From assembly GCA_041166085.1 (NCBI GenBank), contig JBEEFP010000031.1:134128-198127 (forward strand): 64,000 bases of DNA. The letters are read 5' to 3'. Shown here piece by piece: positions 51,525 through 59,803 of this stretch; the stretch's first letter is position 1; each line of letters starts with the position of its first letter. A program made the translations under genes and the position numbers. The notes under the pieces are model-generated. The model made no database searches. It was not told where the DNA came from and saw only the letters and a program-made list of their open reading frames with translations. The stretch comes from JBEEFP01 sp041166085. GTDB lineage: Bacteria; Actinomycetota; Acidimicrobiia; Acidimicrobiales; JAFATL01.

Positions 51525-52441
51525 TGGCTGCCATCGCTGCACTCGCCGTGTTCGCCGCGCTGGCGCTCGCACTGCTCGCGTTCCTGACGCAGGCCGAGGA
51601 GCGGGCCACCGTGCGCGCCTCCCTGCGCCGCATCGGTGACTTCGAGACCGAGGCCACCATGCGGGAGCAGGAGCTCACCGAGCCCATGCTCCAGCGGGTG
51701 TTCCTCCCCGTGGGCCGTTCGTTCATCGACGTCGGTCGTCGCTTCACACCCAGCGACTACGTCGACAAGACGCGCCGCAAGCTGCTCATCGCCGGTCGGG
51801 CAAGCCCGGATTCGATCGACCGCTTCCTCGCAGTGCGCGTGCTGACCATTGCCCTCATCCCGGTGTGGGCCGGCGTGGCGTTCTTCGTGCTGCCCCTGAA
51901 GGGCCTGGCGCCGTGGGGCGTGTTCGCCCTGCTCGCCTTCGCTTCGTTCGCGGGCCCCGATGCGTGGCTGAATCGCGCCATGGCCGAGCGTCAGTGGCAG
52001 ATCCGCGTGAAGCTGCCGGACATCCTCGACCTCCTCGTGATCAGCGTGGAGGCGGGTCTCGGCTTCGAGCAGGCTCTCGACCGCACAGTGCAGGCGGTGC
52101 CGGGCCCGTTGTCCGACGAGTTCAACCGCATGCTGGGCGAGGTCCGTGCCGGCGCGACGCGCGCCGACGCCATGCGCGCCCTCGACGCCCGCACCGACGT
52201 GCCCGAGGTGCGTTCGTTCGTGCTCGCCATCCTGCAGGCCGACACCTTCGGCGTGTCCATCGGCCGCGTCCTGCGGTCGCAGGCCGAGGAGATGCGGATC
52301 AAGCGCCGCCAGCTGGCGCAGGAAGAGGCTCAGAAGGCGCCGGTCAAGATGCTGATCCCGATGGTGTTCTGCATCTTCCCGGCCTTGTTCGTGGTCATCA
52401 TCGGCCCGGCGATCATCAACATCTACCAAAACTTCAAGTAG
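51524..52441 (+). CDS. tadC: TadC-type inner-membrane platform protein
   Basis: This 305-aa T2SS-F-domain protein has TMs near 3-20, about 110-150 and at the C-terminus (IPMVFCIFPALFVVIIGPAIINI). The core LPDILDLLVISVEAGLGFEQALDRTVQ and FVLAILQADTFGVSIGRVLRSQAEEMRIKRRQLAQEEAQKAPVK define TadC. It forms the platform together with the VWA-TadB protein, with which it shares a TGATG junction. The next gene starts 9 bases after its stop. Confidence 0.92.
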   Translation: MAAIAALAVFAALALALLAFLTQAEERATVRASLRRIGDFETEATMREQELTEPMLQRVFLPVGRSFIDVGRRFTPSDYVDKTRRKLLIAGRASPDSIDRFLAVRVLTIALIPVWAGVAFFVLPLKGLAPWGVFALLAFASFAGPDAWLNRAMAERQWQIRVKLPDILDLLVISVEAGLGFEQALDRTVQAVPGPLSDEFNRMLGEVRAGATRADAMRALDARTDVPEVRSFVLAILQADTFGVSIGRVLRSQAEEMRIKRRQLAQEEAQKAPVKMLIPMVFCIFPALFVVIIGPAIINIYQNFK

Positions 52442-52450
52442 TAAGGGCTC

Positions 52451-53860
52451 GTGCGCAGCACGACGCGGGCGCTCAAGCCGCCGTCGTTGGAGTCGCTGGT
52501 GGTCGCGACACTGACCCTCGCTGGCTTCACCCTCGGCGCCCGCCCCATCGGCGACAACTCCATGTTCGTGCACCTGCGCACGGGCATCGACATCGCCGCT
52601 GGGCACGGCATCCCCCGTGTCGACCCGTACAGCTTCACGGCGCGGGGCTCCCGGTGGGTCGTGCAGAGCTGGCTGCCAGAGGCGCTGTACGGCCTGGGGC
52701 GGCGTCTGGCGGGCGACGGCGCGGTGGTGCTCGAGCAGGCCGTGCTCATGGCCCTCGCTGCGTGGCTGCTCGCCCGTCTGGCCCGCACCGGCTCTCCGTT
52801 GCGCACGATGGCCGCAGGTGCCCTCGCCATCGGCGTGGGCGCCGCGTACTGGTCACCCCGACCGTTGCTCTTCGGGCTGGTGTGCTTCGCCCTGGTGGTC
52901 ACCATCGTGGAGCGGCGCGCCAGCCCGTGGTGGCTCGTGCCGGTCGTGTGGGTCTGGGTCAACTCACACGGCTCCTTCCCGCTCGGCCTGGCGTGGCTCG
53001 GACTGGCGGGTGCGGGGGCGTGGCTCGACCAGCGGCGTTGGCCCGCGGAGTGGGCCCGCTACGTCGGCGCGTTCGTCGTCGGGCTGGTGGTTGCCGCGGT
53101 GAACCCGCTCGGGCCGCGGCTGCTCGCCTTCGCAGTCACGGTGGGGGAGAAGAAGGAGGTCTTCCGCCTGGTGCGGGAGTGGCGGTCCCCGGACTTCCAG
53201 TCCGGCTCCGGGTTGGTGACCCTGGCCTTCCTCGTGCCTGCCCTCGTGCTCGTGCTGCGGGCCCGTCCGCCGTGGCAACGCGTTATCCCGGTGGCGGTGT
53301 TCCTCGCGTTGGGGCTGTTCGCGGTCCGCAACGTCTCCATGCTGGCCGTGGTCTTGGCGCCTGCCCTGGGCGCGGCGCTGCGGGCCCCAGAGGGTGCCCA
53401 GGAAGCTGACGTCGCGCCTCGGCCTCGCCTGCACGTCTACGTGGCCGCGGTGCTCGTCCTCGCCTTCGTGCTCTTCGGCGTCGCCGGGGCAGCGGGCCGG
53501 ACGCTGGACGTCAGCTCGTACCCGGTCGCCAGCGTGCGCTGGCTCGACCGTCAGGGCCTCCTCGGGCCCGGGCACCGGGTCGCGGCGCAGGATGTCGTGG
53601 GCTGCTATCTCATCCTCAGGCAGGCCGGGCATGCTCGGGTCTTCATCGACGACCGCGTCGACATGTACCCCGTTTCAGTGACCAAGGATTACCTGGCCCT
53701 GCTGCACGGCGAACCCCGGGCCCGGTCCGTCCTCGATCACTGGAACGTCGACGTCGTCCTGTGGGACCGGCAGCTGCCGCTTCCGACGATCTTGCGCGGC
53801 GCAGGCGGTTGGCGTCAGGTGCACCGGGAGGGCGACTGGGTGACCTTCATCCGCACGTGA
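52451..53860 (+). CDS. Polytopic membrane protein of unknown function
   Basis: This 469-aa protein has about nine or ten TMs. The N-terminal loop GDNSMFVHLRTGIDIAAGHGIPRVDPYSFTA with WVVQSWLPEALYG looks like the first extracytoplasmic loop of GT-C-type membrane glycosyltransferases, as does VNSHGSFPLGLAWLG. The C-terminal 110 residues form a soluble domain (RVFIDDRVDMYPVSVTKDYLALLHGE). Its position directly after tadC suggests a role in pilin or surface glycosylation, but this is inference only. GTG start 9 bases after tadC. Confidence 0.7.
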   Translation: MRSTTRALKPPSLESLVVATLTLAGFTLGARPIGDNSMFVHLRTGIDIAAGHGIPRVDPYSFTARGSRWVVQSWLPEALYGLGRRLAGDGAVVLEQAVLMALAAWLLARLARTGSPLRTMAAGALAIGVGAAYWSPRPLLFGLVCFALVVTIVERRASPWWLVPVVWVWVNSHGSFPLGLAWLGLAGAGAWLDQRRWPAEWARYVGAFVVGLVVAAVNPLGPRLLAFAVTVGEKKEVFRLVREWRSPDFQSGSGLVTLAFLVPALVLVLRARPPWQRVIPVAVFLALGLFAVRNVSMLAVVLAPALGAALRAPEGAQEADVAPRPRLHVYVAAVLVLAFVLFGVAGAAGRTLDVSSYPVASVRWLDRQGLLGPGHRVAAQDVVGCYLILRQAGHARVFIDDRVDMYPVSVTKDYLALLHGEPRARSVLDHWNVDVVLWDRQLPLPTILRGAGGWRQVHREGDWVTFIRT

Positions 53861-53872
53861 GTGCGGACGCGA

Positions 53873-53918
53873 CTATTGCGCACGAGAGGGGGCCAGAGCC
53901 CCCTCCCGTGCGCAATAG
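53873..53918. terminator. Bidirectional hairpin
   Basis: Arms of 21 bases (53873-53893 and 53898-53918) pair with one mismatch; the outer part is CTATTGCGCACG. It lies between the convergent membrane-protein and Flp pilin genes. Confidence 0.75.
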
Positions 53919-53945
53919 AAGCGCGTGTCTTCGGTCGAGCGACCG

Positions 53946-54146
53946 TCAGCCGTTGAGGGAGCTGCCGACGGAGCTGAACTTGTCGTTGGCCCGGCTGCCC
54001 ACGAACGTGATGGCAACGATGCAGACCACGGCGATGAGGGCCACCAGGAGGGCGTACTCGACGAGGCTGGCGCCTCGCTCCGAGCGGCCGAAGCGCGCTC
54101 GCACCCAGGGAGCGATGTGCTGGTTGAAAAAGGTCAAGAGATCCAT
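53946..54146 (-). CDS. Flp-type major pilin (Flp1)
   Basis: This 66-aa protein is a Flp pilin: a basic leader ending RSERGASLVEYALLVALIAVVCIVAITFV, with the prepilin cleavage after Gly and Glu+5/Tyr+6 of the Flp class, then a short 15-residue tail (SRANDKFSSVGSSLNG). It would be processed by a TadV-type peptidase, not encoded here, and polymerised by the Tad machinery. ATG 54146 sits next to AGGTCAAGC; a palindromic site is 35 bases upstream. Confidence 0.95.
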   Translation of the reverse strand: MDLLTFFNQHIAPWVRARFGRSERGASLVEYALLVALIAVVCIVAITFVGSRANDKFSSVGSSLNG

Positions 54147-54180
54147 GCTTGACCTATCGGCACCGATCAGCGTCCCGGGA

Positions 54181-54196
54181 TAGGTCGATCGGCCTA
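54181..54196. promoter_or_regulatory. Pilus palindrome, copy 2
   Basis: TAGGTCGATCGGCCTA lies in the short gap between the two Flp genes, upstream of flp1. A second pair of half-sites, GACCTATC (54150-54157) and GATAGGTC (54179-54186), overlaps it. Confidence 0.6.
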
Positions 54197-54201
54197 TTCA
54201 G

Positions 54202-54399
54202 CTACGGGAGCGAGGACGCGCTGCGGGAGAGGCTGCCGCCCACTTGGCCACCGAAGAAGGTGACGGCGGCAACGCACACCACGGCGATGAGGGCCACCAG
54301 GAGGGCGTACTCGACGAGGCTGGCGCCCCTCTCGGTGCGGGCGATGCGGGCCCGGACCCACAGGGCGATGGGCTGCTGCCAGTAGGTGACGAGAGCCAC
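54202..54399 (-). CDS. Flp-type major pilin (Flp2)
   Basis: This 65-aa paralogue of Flp1 contains RTERGASLVEYALLVALIAVVCVAAVTFFGG and a Ser-rich tail (SLSRSASSLP). The hydrophobic core is nearly the same as that of Flp1 while leader and tail differ, suggesting an older duplication. GTG 54399 is preceded by AAGGAGC. Its own upstream region has a TTGACA -35 box and the third palindrome, so the two pilins can be transcribed separately. Confidence 0.94.
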   Translation of the reverse strand: MALVTYWQQPIALWVRARIARTERGASLVEYALLVALIAVVCVAAVTFFGGQVGGSLSRSASSLP

Positions 54400-54474
54400 G
54401 GTTCTTGCTCCTTGTTTCGGCCGGCGAGATGGGTGGCGTCAGGGGAAGGATCGGCGGGAAGGATGGTGTCTTGA

Positions 54475-54490
54475 TGGGCCGAACGGCCCA
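54475..54490. promoter_or_regulatory. Pilus palindrome, copy 3, inside the flp2 promoter
   Basis: TGGGCCGAACGGCCCA is perfect except at its centre. On the minus strand TTGACA (54499-54494) is followed by a 17-base spacer that contains most of the palindrome, then CATCAA in the -10 position. A protein bound here would directly affect polymerase. Confidence 0.6.
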
Positions 54491-54495
54491 ATGTG

Positions 54496-54966
54496 TCAAC
54501 CTCCGGGCTTGGTCACCATGAGGAAGACGATCACGAGGGTACCGACGGCGGTGCTGGCCCCCGCCACGGTCGCTCGCTTGGCTGCCGCCCGGTACTCGGG
54601 CGACCGGGCACCCGTCTGCTCCAGTGCCTCGATCTGTCCGCGGAGGGCGGGGGAGTAGCCGAGGAGGGCGATGGCCGCCACGACGACGTACAGCACGATC
54701 GCCGAGCTCACCCACGTCGTGGCAAAGCCCCAATGTCCCCGGACGACGAGAACCACGCCGGTCACGAACAGCAGGACGTAGGCGGGATTGGCGAACCGGT
54801 CGTCGAGTCGCTTGATGCCGCGCAGCACGTGGCCCTCGTGCTCGGGTGCCTGGCCCGCACCGGCCAGCCAGATGCCGTACGACGCGTTGAAGCCGACGGC
54901 GACGATCGCCAGCAGGACGTGCACGAACTTGACGGCGCTGTAGAGGGTGACGGCGGCGGATGTCAG
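54496..54966 (-). CDS. DUF2269-like membrane protein
   Basis: This protein of about 156 aa has four TMs; KFVHVLLAIVAVGFNASYGIWL, RFANPAYVLLFVTGVVLVVRGHW and the TM pair WVSSAIVLYVVVAAIALLGY / ATVAGASTAVGTLVIVFLMV match the DUF2269 layout. No ATG/GTG/TTG is in frame before the first TM, but a CTG at 54966 overlaps the preceding TGA (CTGA), just as GTGA overlaps are used elsewhere here. I therefore propose a CTG start. Function unknown. Confidence 0.72.
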   Translation of the reverse strand: MTSAAVTLYSAVKFVHVLLAIVAVGFNASYGIWLAGAGQAPEHEGHVLRGIKRLDDRFANPAYVLLFVTGVVLVVRGHWGFATTWVSSAIVLYVVVAAIALLGYSPALRGQIEALEQTGARSPEYRAAAKRATVAGASTAVGTLVIVFLMVTKPGG

Positions 54967-56108
54967 GCTCGCAAGTCTGCCTTCTCGACCCGTCCCGACC
55001 GCGTCACGTCGTCTCCTGGGTCGACGGCGCCGCCCGCCGGCACCTCCACCGTGGCTGTGACCGTGCCCGCTTCGCGCTCCCACAGCACGACGTTGAGCAC
55101 CGTTGCGTAGATGACGAGGCGGCCGAAGAACAGCAGCCACGCCAGCACGGCGAAGACCACACCGAGCGTGCCGTAGAGGGCGGAGGAATGGGCCACCGCG
55201 CGCGGGACATAGATGCCGCCCACGACCTTGAGCACCTCCATCCCGATCGCGCCGAGGATGGCGCCGGGGATGTGGGCGCGCCACGGCAGGTCCCGGTTGG
55301 GCAGGACCTTGAACGTCCACAGCCAGAGGGCGAAGTTCACGAGCAGGCCCACGGCGATGCCGATGGGCGCGAAGAGCCCCGGGAGCCAGTTCACGACGGT
55401 CGTGACGGCCGACGCGCCCACGAACAGCACGGCAGCGCCGAGCAGCCACGCCATCCCGACCGCCTTGTCCTTGATGCCGCGCTCCTCGACCTGCCACGCC
55501 TGGTTGAGCGCGTACTGGAGCGCGCTCACCAAGCCGAGGCCCGACCACAGCAGGCCGATGAGCCCGAGGGGTCCGGCAACCGCGCCGCTCTTCTCTGCGG
55601 TGTGGACCGCGTTGCGAATGGTGTTGGCCGCGTCGCCGGTGAGGCCGAGGTTGGCGATGATCCTGCCCGCGACGTCGGTGTTGCTGTTGCGGGCGACGAT
55701 GCCGAGGACGCCCACGATGACGAGCAGCAACGGGAACAGGCTCACGAAGGCCTGGAACGCCACCGACGCGGCCACGTTGTTGCCGCGGAGCTCGCCGTAG
55801 CGCTGTTGCACGTCGAGCAGCCGGCCCAGGGGAGCGAAGCGTTGTCCCAGCTTGTCGATCCTCGCCTTCAGCCCCTTGGGGTTGTCGGCGTCGTCCCGAC
55901 GGGTCTTCTCCTCGATGGCGGCGCCGGGCGGCTGGCGTTCCGCGGTCTGCCTGTCGCCCTCGCCCTCGCCGTCGCCGTCGCCGTCGTGCTTCGACAGGAC
56001 AGTTTCGGCCATGGCCGTCCCGATGAGCACCAGCGAGGCCACCGGCGCGACCGCCGTCTCGAGCGCGCTCTTGCCGTCCTTCTGGGCCTTCTTGGCTCCA
56101 CCGGGCAT
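54963..56108 (-). CDS. YihY/BrkB-family membrane protein
   Basis: This 381-aa protein has the YihY core of six TMs (about 110-345): ASVAFQAFVSLFPLLLVIVGVLG, GLLWSGLGLVSALQYALNQAW, PGAILGAIGMEVLKVVGGIYV, LYGTLGVVFAVLAWLLFFGRLVIYATVLN. The N-terminal 85 residues are extra and include a repetitive acidic stretch DGDGDGEGEGD. The family was once called ribonuclease BN but is now thought to be a membrane transporter-like group. The stop overlaps the downstream gene (CTGA). Confidence 0.88.
   Translation of the reverse strand: MPGGAKKAQKDGKSALETAVAPVASLVLIGTAMAETVLSKHDGDGDGEGEGDRQTAERQPPGAAIEEKTRRDDADNPKGLKARIDKLGQRFAPLGRLLDVQQRYGELRGNNVAASVAFQAFVSLFPLLLVIVGVLGIVARNSNTDVAGRIIANLGLTGDAANTIRNAVHTAEKSGAVAGPLGLIGLLWSGLGLVSALQYALNQAWQVEERGIKDKAVGMAWLLGAAVLFVGASAVTTVVNWLPGLFAPIGIAVGLLVNFALWLWTFKVLPNRDLPWRAHIPGAILGAIGMEVLKVVGGIYVPRAVAHSSALYGTLGVVFAVLAWLLFFGRLVIYATVLNVVLWEREAGTVTATVEVPAGGAVDPGDDVTRSGRVEKADLRA
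55952..55986. repeat. Hexanucleotide simple repeat inside the YihY gene
   Basis: GTCGCC/CTCGCC units repeat five to six times and encode the Asp-Gly/Glu-Gly run of the N-terminal extension. It could vary in length by slippage in whole codons. Confidence 0.6.
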
Positions 56109-56138
56109 CTCCCTCTCGTACCCAGCGAGCGCCGGGTG

Positions 56139-56555
56139 CTACCCCGACCAGTCGCCCATCCCGCCGACCTTGTCGACCGTCACGCGAGTGACGAAGCCCG
56201 GCGGCGGGTCGTCCATGGGCGGGAACCGGACGTCGGGACCGAGGTAGGTGTGGGCGAGGTGCTGCAGCACGTCGGCCGCCCCGCCTTCGTCGACGCGGGC
56301 GATGCCGGTGACCACCAGGTACTCGGCCAGGCCGTTGGGATGCACGTCCCCCGTCTCGAGCGAGATCACCACGCGTGGGTCGCGACGGATGTTGCGGATC
56401 TTCTGTTGCTCGTGCAGATGGCCCCCGACGATCTCGTCGCCGTCGAGCCCGACCCAGACCACGCTGACCTGTGGGCTGCCGTCGGGGTTGATTGTCACGT
56501 AGTGGGCCAGGGCGTTCGATTCGAGGGCCTGGCGGACGCGCTCGGAGAGCTCCAT
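56139..56555 (-). CDS. PPOX-class F420-dependent oxidoreductase
   Basis: This 138-aa split-barrel flavin/F420 enzyme has AHYVTINPDGSPQVSVVWVGLDGDEIV, HLHEQQKIRNIRRDPRVVISLE and EYLVVTGIARVDEGGAADVLQHLAHTYLGPDVRFP. These match the actinobacterial FDOR/PPOX group that binds deazaflavin F420. It is a likely cytosolic reductase of unknown substrate. ATG start; it diverges from the zinc-ribbon gene. Confidence 0.9.
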   Translation of the reverse strand: MELSERVRQALESNALAHYVTINPDGSPQVSVVWVGLDGDEIVGGHLHEQQKIRNIRRDPRVVISLETGDVHPNGLAEYLVVTGIARVDEGGAADVLQHLAHTYLGPDVRFPPMDDPPPGFVTRVTVDKVGGMGDWSG

Positions 56556-56614
56556 CCCTGCATCGTCGCACCCGCGGGAGGGTTTCGGATCGACTGCGTC
56601 GAACCTCTCAGACG

Positions 56615-56779
56615 ATGGACGAGCGCCCCTACCTGGTCTGCGACCTCTGCGGCGAGATCATGATCCTCGACGATGTGTTCGCGTACGCGGACGAGCGCAT
56701 GCTCGTCTGCCGCGGCTGCGACACCGCCGAGTTCTGGAAGGTCGACGCCGGGCAACGAGACAGCCGCTCCGGCGGCTGA
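56615..56779 (+). CDS. Small zinc-ribbon protein, 54 aa
   Basis: The protein has two CxxC knuckles, VCDLCGEIM and VCRGCDTAEF, spaced by about 20 residues including DDVFAYADERML. This is a one-zinc ribbon fold. ATG 56615 is chosen because it gives a compact MDERPYLVCDLCG start; longer frames run through non-conserved Arg-rich text. No partner is evident; it lies alone between two minus-strand genes. Confidence 0.7.
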   Translation: MDERPYLVCDLCGEIMILDDVFAYADERMLVCRGCDTAEFWKVDAGQRDSRSGG

Positions 56780-56809
56780 CGACGGAGGACCGACGCCGCG
56801 TCCCTCGAG

Positions 56810-57421
56810 TCAGCGCAGGCTGGTGATGAGGGCCTGGGCCGTCGTGTAGGTCAGCATCACGAGCGCATCGGCGCCCGGCACGGTGGCCCCGCCGAAGGTC
56901 TCGAGGGCCAGGATGCCGTCGGAGACCAGGAAGGCGGCGCCGCCGGCTGCGACCGCGGGGTCGTCCGTGTCGAGGGCGGCCACCGCCATGGCCGCCAGCA
57001 CCGTCCCGTAGACGAGGACGGGGATGCGGAGGCGGCCCGACCGCGGCCACAGCACGGCGCTGAGCCCGCACCACACCACCGCGTACGCGGCCGCGAGCCA
57101 GCGGGCGCGACGGACGCCTCCCCGCCGCCGCTTGGCGAACGCCGCCAAGTAGCAGCAGTGCGCGGCCAGGAACGACACGAGCCCGGCCGCGAACGGACCC
57201 TCGCCGTCGGCCAGGAGCGCCACGTCACCGACGCCCGACATCCCGAGCCCGGCCAGCATGAGCGGCTTGGTGTCGGCGGACTTGCCAGTGCTCGCCACAT
57301 GAACGGCAAGCAGCGGCATCAACAGCGGCTTCGTGAACCGGCGGACCCGCCGGTCGCCGCGCGAGGCGAGGACGACATCGGCGGCAGCAACTGCGCAGTA
57401 CGCGGGCAGGACGCGACGCAT
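56810..57421 (-). CDS. YhhN-family lysoplasmalogenase-like membrane protein
   Basis: This 203-aa protein has about seven TMs with the YhhN/TMEM86 motifs: RRFTKPLLMPLLAVHVAS, SGVGDVALLADGEGPFAAGLVSFLAAHCCYLAAF, and GGAAFLVSDGILALETFGG (the conserved Ser-Asp). Family members hydrolyse the vinyl ether bond of lysoplasmalogens in animals; the bacterial role is less clear. ATG 57421 is preceded on the same strand by the hairpin that follows the NarL-type regulator, so it is probably transcribed separately. Confidence 0.85.
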   Translation of the reverse strand: MRRVLPAYCAVAAADVVLASRGDRRVRRFTKPLLMPLLAVHVASTGKSADTKPLMLAGLGMSGVGDVALLADGEGPFAAGLVSFLAAHCCYLAAFAKRRRGGVRRARWLAAAYAVVWCGLSAVLWPRSGRLRIPVLVYGTVLAAMAVAALDTDDPAVAAGGAAFLVSDGILALETFGGATVPGADALVMLTYTTAQALITSLR

Positions 57422-57438
57422 GCGCCCACCCTTGCACG

Positions 57439-57487
57439 GTTCTCGGCAAGCAAATGGTCGTCAGGCGACCATTTGCTTGCCAAGAAC
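57439..57487. terminator. Hairpin after the NarL-type regulator
   Basis: Arms of 21 bases (57440-57460 and 57466-57486) pair with one G/U, extended by one more pair. The arm text TTCTCGGCAAGCAAATGG is AT-rich at the outside. It lies just after the stop of the regulator on the minus strand. Confidence 0.7.
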
Positions 57488-57501
57488 GAACCAGCCGCTC
57501 G

Positions 57502-58149
57502 TCAGCGCAGGCGGACGATGCCCATGCGGACGGCTTGGAGCACGGCCTGGGTGCGGTCCCTCGCGTCGAGCTTCTCGTAGATGGAAGCGAGGTGGTTCTT
57601 GACCGTCTTCACGCTGATGTAGAGCTGCTCGGCGACCTCGGTGGTCGAGGCGCCCTCGGCGATGCGTTGCAGCACTTCTTCCTCACGCGGTGACAACACC
57701 GACTCCTGCCGGGGCGGCTCGGAGGCCGTGCGCATCTGCTCGAGCATGCTGGCCGCGATGTCGGGGGACAGGGCCGTCTCGCCGCTGGCCGCCTGGCGGA
57801 TGGTGCGGACGAGCTCCTCGGTGGTGCAGTCCTTCACTAGGTACCCGACCGCGCCCGCCTTGATGGCACGCGCCACCACGTCGGCGTCGGCGTGCATGGT
57901 GAGCATCACGACGGCGACGTCGGGGTTGCGCTCCGTGATCAGGCGGGTGGCCTCCACCCCATCGAGGACGGGCATCGAGACGTCCATCAGCACCACGTCG
58001 GGCGTGAGCTCCTCGGCCAGGCGGGCTGCCTCCTCGCCGTCGCCGGCCTCACCGACGACCTCGAGCCCTTCGTCTTCCATCGTGCGGCGCAGACTCTGGC
58101 GCAGCATCGTGTGGTCGTCGGCCAGCAGCAGTCTGACCCTGTCGCTCAC
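57502..58149 (-). CDS. NarL/LuxR-type response regulator
   Basis: This 215-aa regulator has a receiver (LLLADDHTMLRQSLRR, phospho-acceptor Asp in VVLMDVSMPVLDG, LTMHAD, LVKDCTTEEL) and a LuxR helix-turn-helix (LSPREEEVLQRIAEGASTTEVAEQLYISVKTVKNHLASIYEKLDA). GTG 58149 overlaps the kinase stop by 4 bases. It ends a minus-strand run CpaE-CpaF-TadB-TadC-kinase-regulator, so control of pili is a reasonable guess; the palindromes near the Flp genes are candidate targets. Confidence 0.93.
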   Translation of the reverse strand: MSDRVRLLLADDHTMLRQSLRRTMEDEGLEVVGEAGDGEEAARLAEELTPDVVLMDVSMPVLDGVEATRLITERNPDVAVVMLTMHADADVVARAIKAGAVGYLVKDCTTEELVRTIRQAASGETALSPDIAASMLEQMRTASEPPRQESVLSPREEEVLQRIAEGASTTEVAEQLYISVKTVKNHLASIYEKLDARDRTQAVLQAVRMGIVRLR

Positions 58150-59777
58150 AGAGACCTCACTTCCTTCACTCGACAGGTGACGGTCGTACCTTGACCCGGG
58201 GCGGAGGTGATCTCGATGGAGGCTCCGATGACCGCGGCCCGCTCCCGCATCCCCAGGATGCCGTAGGAATCCGGCCTGCCCGCGCCGGTGGCAACCAGAC
58301 CCTGGCCGTCGTCGCGGACTTCCAGCTGGCCCGAACGGCCGTCGCTCTCCCAGCTGACCCGCACCTTCGACGCCCGGGCGTGGCGTTCCACGTTGGTGAT
58401 GGCCTCCTGGGCGATGCGCCACAGCTCGCGTTCGACCGGCAGCGGAAGGCGGGCGGTGGCGTCGTTCACGAACTCGGTCTCCAATCCTCGCCGCGAATGG
58501 ACGCGGTGGAGATACGTGTTCAGCGTCGACACGAGGTCCTGTCCCTCGGAGACATCGGTGCGCAGGTCGTAGAGCGTCTCCCGCACCTCGCCGATGACCT
58601 CGCGGACCTCGCCCTGCAGCGTCTCGAGCTCGTCGGCGACGTCGCCTTCCCGCGCCCGGTTGGTGATGCGGTCGAGCTCGAAAGCGATATAGGCGAGGGA
58701 CTGGCCGACGCGGTCGTGCAGCTCGCGGGCGATGCGCGTGCGTTCCTCGTCCGCGCCGACACGCCGCAGGCTGCCGAACCAGCGCGCGTTGTCGATGGCG
58801 AGGGCGGCCTGTTCGGCCAGGCCGTCGAGCAGGCCGAGGTCGCGCTGGGTCATCGCGCTGACGGCGCGCCGTTCCGCGGCGACGAGCCCGACCAGCCGGT
58901 CGCGGGCCCGCAAGGCGGCGTACAGCCCCGTCCGGCTGCTCGACGAGAGCCCGGGGCCGAAGCGCCCGAGATCGTCCACCAACATGGCGACGTTGGCGTT
59001 GAGGGCCCGCCGGATCGGGGCCGGCAGGTCGCTGTCGTTGACCACACGAGGGAGGCGCACGCCCTCGGCCAGGGCCACCGACCAGGACGATGTGGCTTCG
59101 TCGCGGAGCAACACGACGACGACGTCGGGCTCGACCAGTTCCCGCACCCGTGATGCCGTGGCCGCGATCGTGTCGCCGAGGTCGAGCGACACGGGCAGGA
59201 GCTGCGCCACCCGGTGCAGCTCGGAGAGCAGGGCGTTGGCCTCGCTCAGCCGGTGCAGGCGGCCGAGGGCGTCGGTCGCCTGTCGTTGCGTGTCCTGGTA
59301 GATGCGGCGGGCGTACCCGGCGATGAGGCCGACCAGCAGCAGCTCGCCGCCCCATTGCGACGACTGACTCAGTGAGCTCTTCCATCCGTCGATCTGCACC
59401 AGGGGCAGGGCGATGGCGAGCACCGACGCCACCGCGCAGCGGATGGCGAAGGCGAACCCCCGCGCGAACCCGGCCAGCATGATCGAAGCGACGAGGCTGA
59501 AGATGTACGGCGAGTCCCAGTAGCCGGTGGCCACGACGATGCCGAGGCACAGCGCCACGTCGCCGTACACCGCGACGAGCGACCGGAGGCTGTCCCCGTA
59601 GTAGCGGATCGGCGCCACGGTCCGCCACAGCGCGTAGGCCATGAGCACGACGCCGTAGAGGAGGCGGGCGCGGCTGGGCTCCTCGGCGACCGCCAGCAGG
59701 AGCCCGATGGTGACGGTGCCCCAGCGGATGGCGGTGACGAGGGGACCGAAGTCCGCGAGCAGGTCGGCCGGTCCCAT
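58146..59777 (-). CDS. NarL-system sensor kinase (GAF, HisKA_3)
   Basis: From ATG 59777 this is about 543 aa. The N-terminal part has several TMs (about 15-150, MASE-like), then a GAF domain (about 185-325: ELHRVAQLLPVSLDLGDTIAAT...LLDGLAEQAALAIDNARWF). The HisKA_3 dimerisation box is RTRIARELHDRVGQSLAYIAFEL with the phospho-His, and the HATPase shows IAQEAITNVERHARA, VRDDGQGL and YGILGMRERA. It lies 26 bases after tadC and is coupled to the NarL-type regulator. Confidence 0.92.
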   Translation of the reverse strand: MGPADLLADFGPLVTAIRWGTVTIGLLLAVAEEPSRARLLYGVVLMAYALWRTVAPIRYYGDSLRSLVAVYGDVALCLGIVVATGYWDSPYIFSLVASIMLAGFARGFAFAIRCAVASVLAIALPLVQIDGWKSSLSQSSQWGGELLLVGLIAGYARRIYQDTQRQATDALGRLHRLSEANALLSELHRVAQLLPVSLDLGDTIAATASRVRELVEPDVVVVLLRDEATSSWSVALAEGVRLPRVVNDSDLPAPIRRALNANVAMLVDDLGRFGPGLSSSSRTGLYAALRARDRLVGLVAAERRAVSAMTQRDLGLLDGLAEQAALAIDNARWFGSLRRVGADEERTRIARELHDRVGQSLAYIAFELDRITNRAREGDVADELETLQGEVREVIGEVRETLYDLRTDVSEGQDLVSTLNTYLHRVHSRRGLETEFVNDATARLPLPVERELWRIAQEAITNVERHARASKVRVSWESDGRSGQLEVRDDGQGLVATGAGRPDSYGILGMRERAAVIGASIEITSAPGQGTTVTCRVKEVRSL

Positions 59778-59803
59778 GACCGGCCGACCCGCGCGAGATG
59801 GGG

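Noticed and set aside
55952..55986. GTCGCC repeats as a possible CRISPR or regulatory array
   Set aside because: Units are 6 bases without spacers and lie in frame inside a coding sequence; it is a simple repeat.
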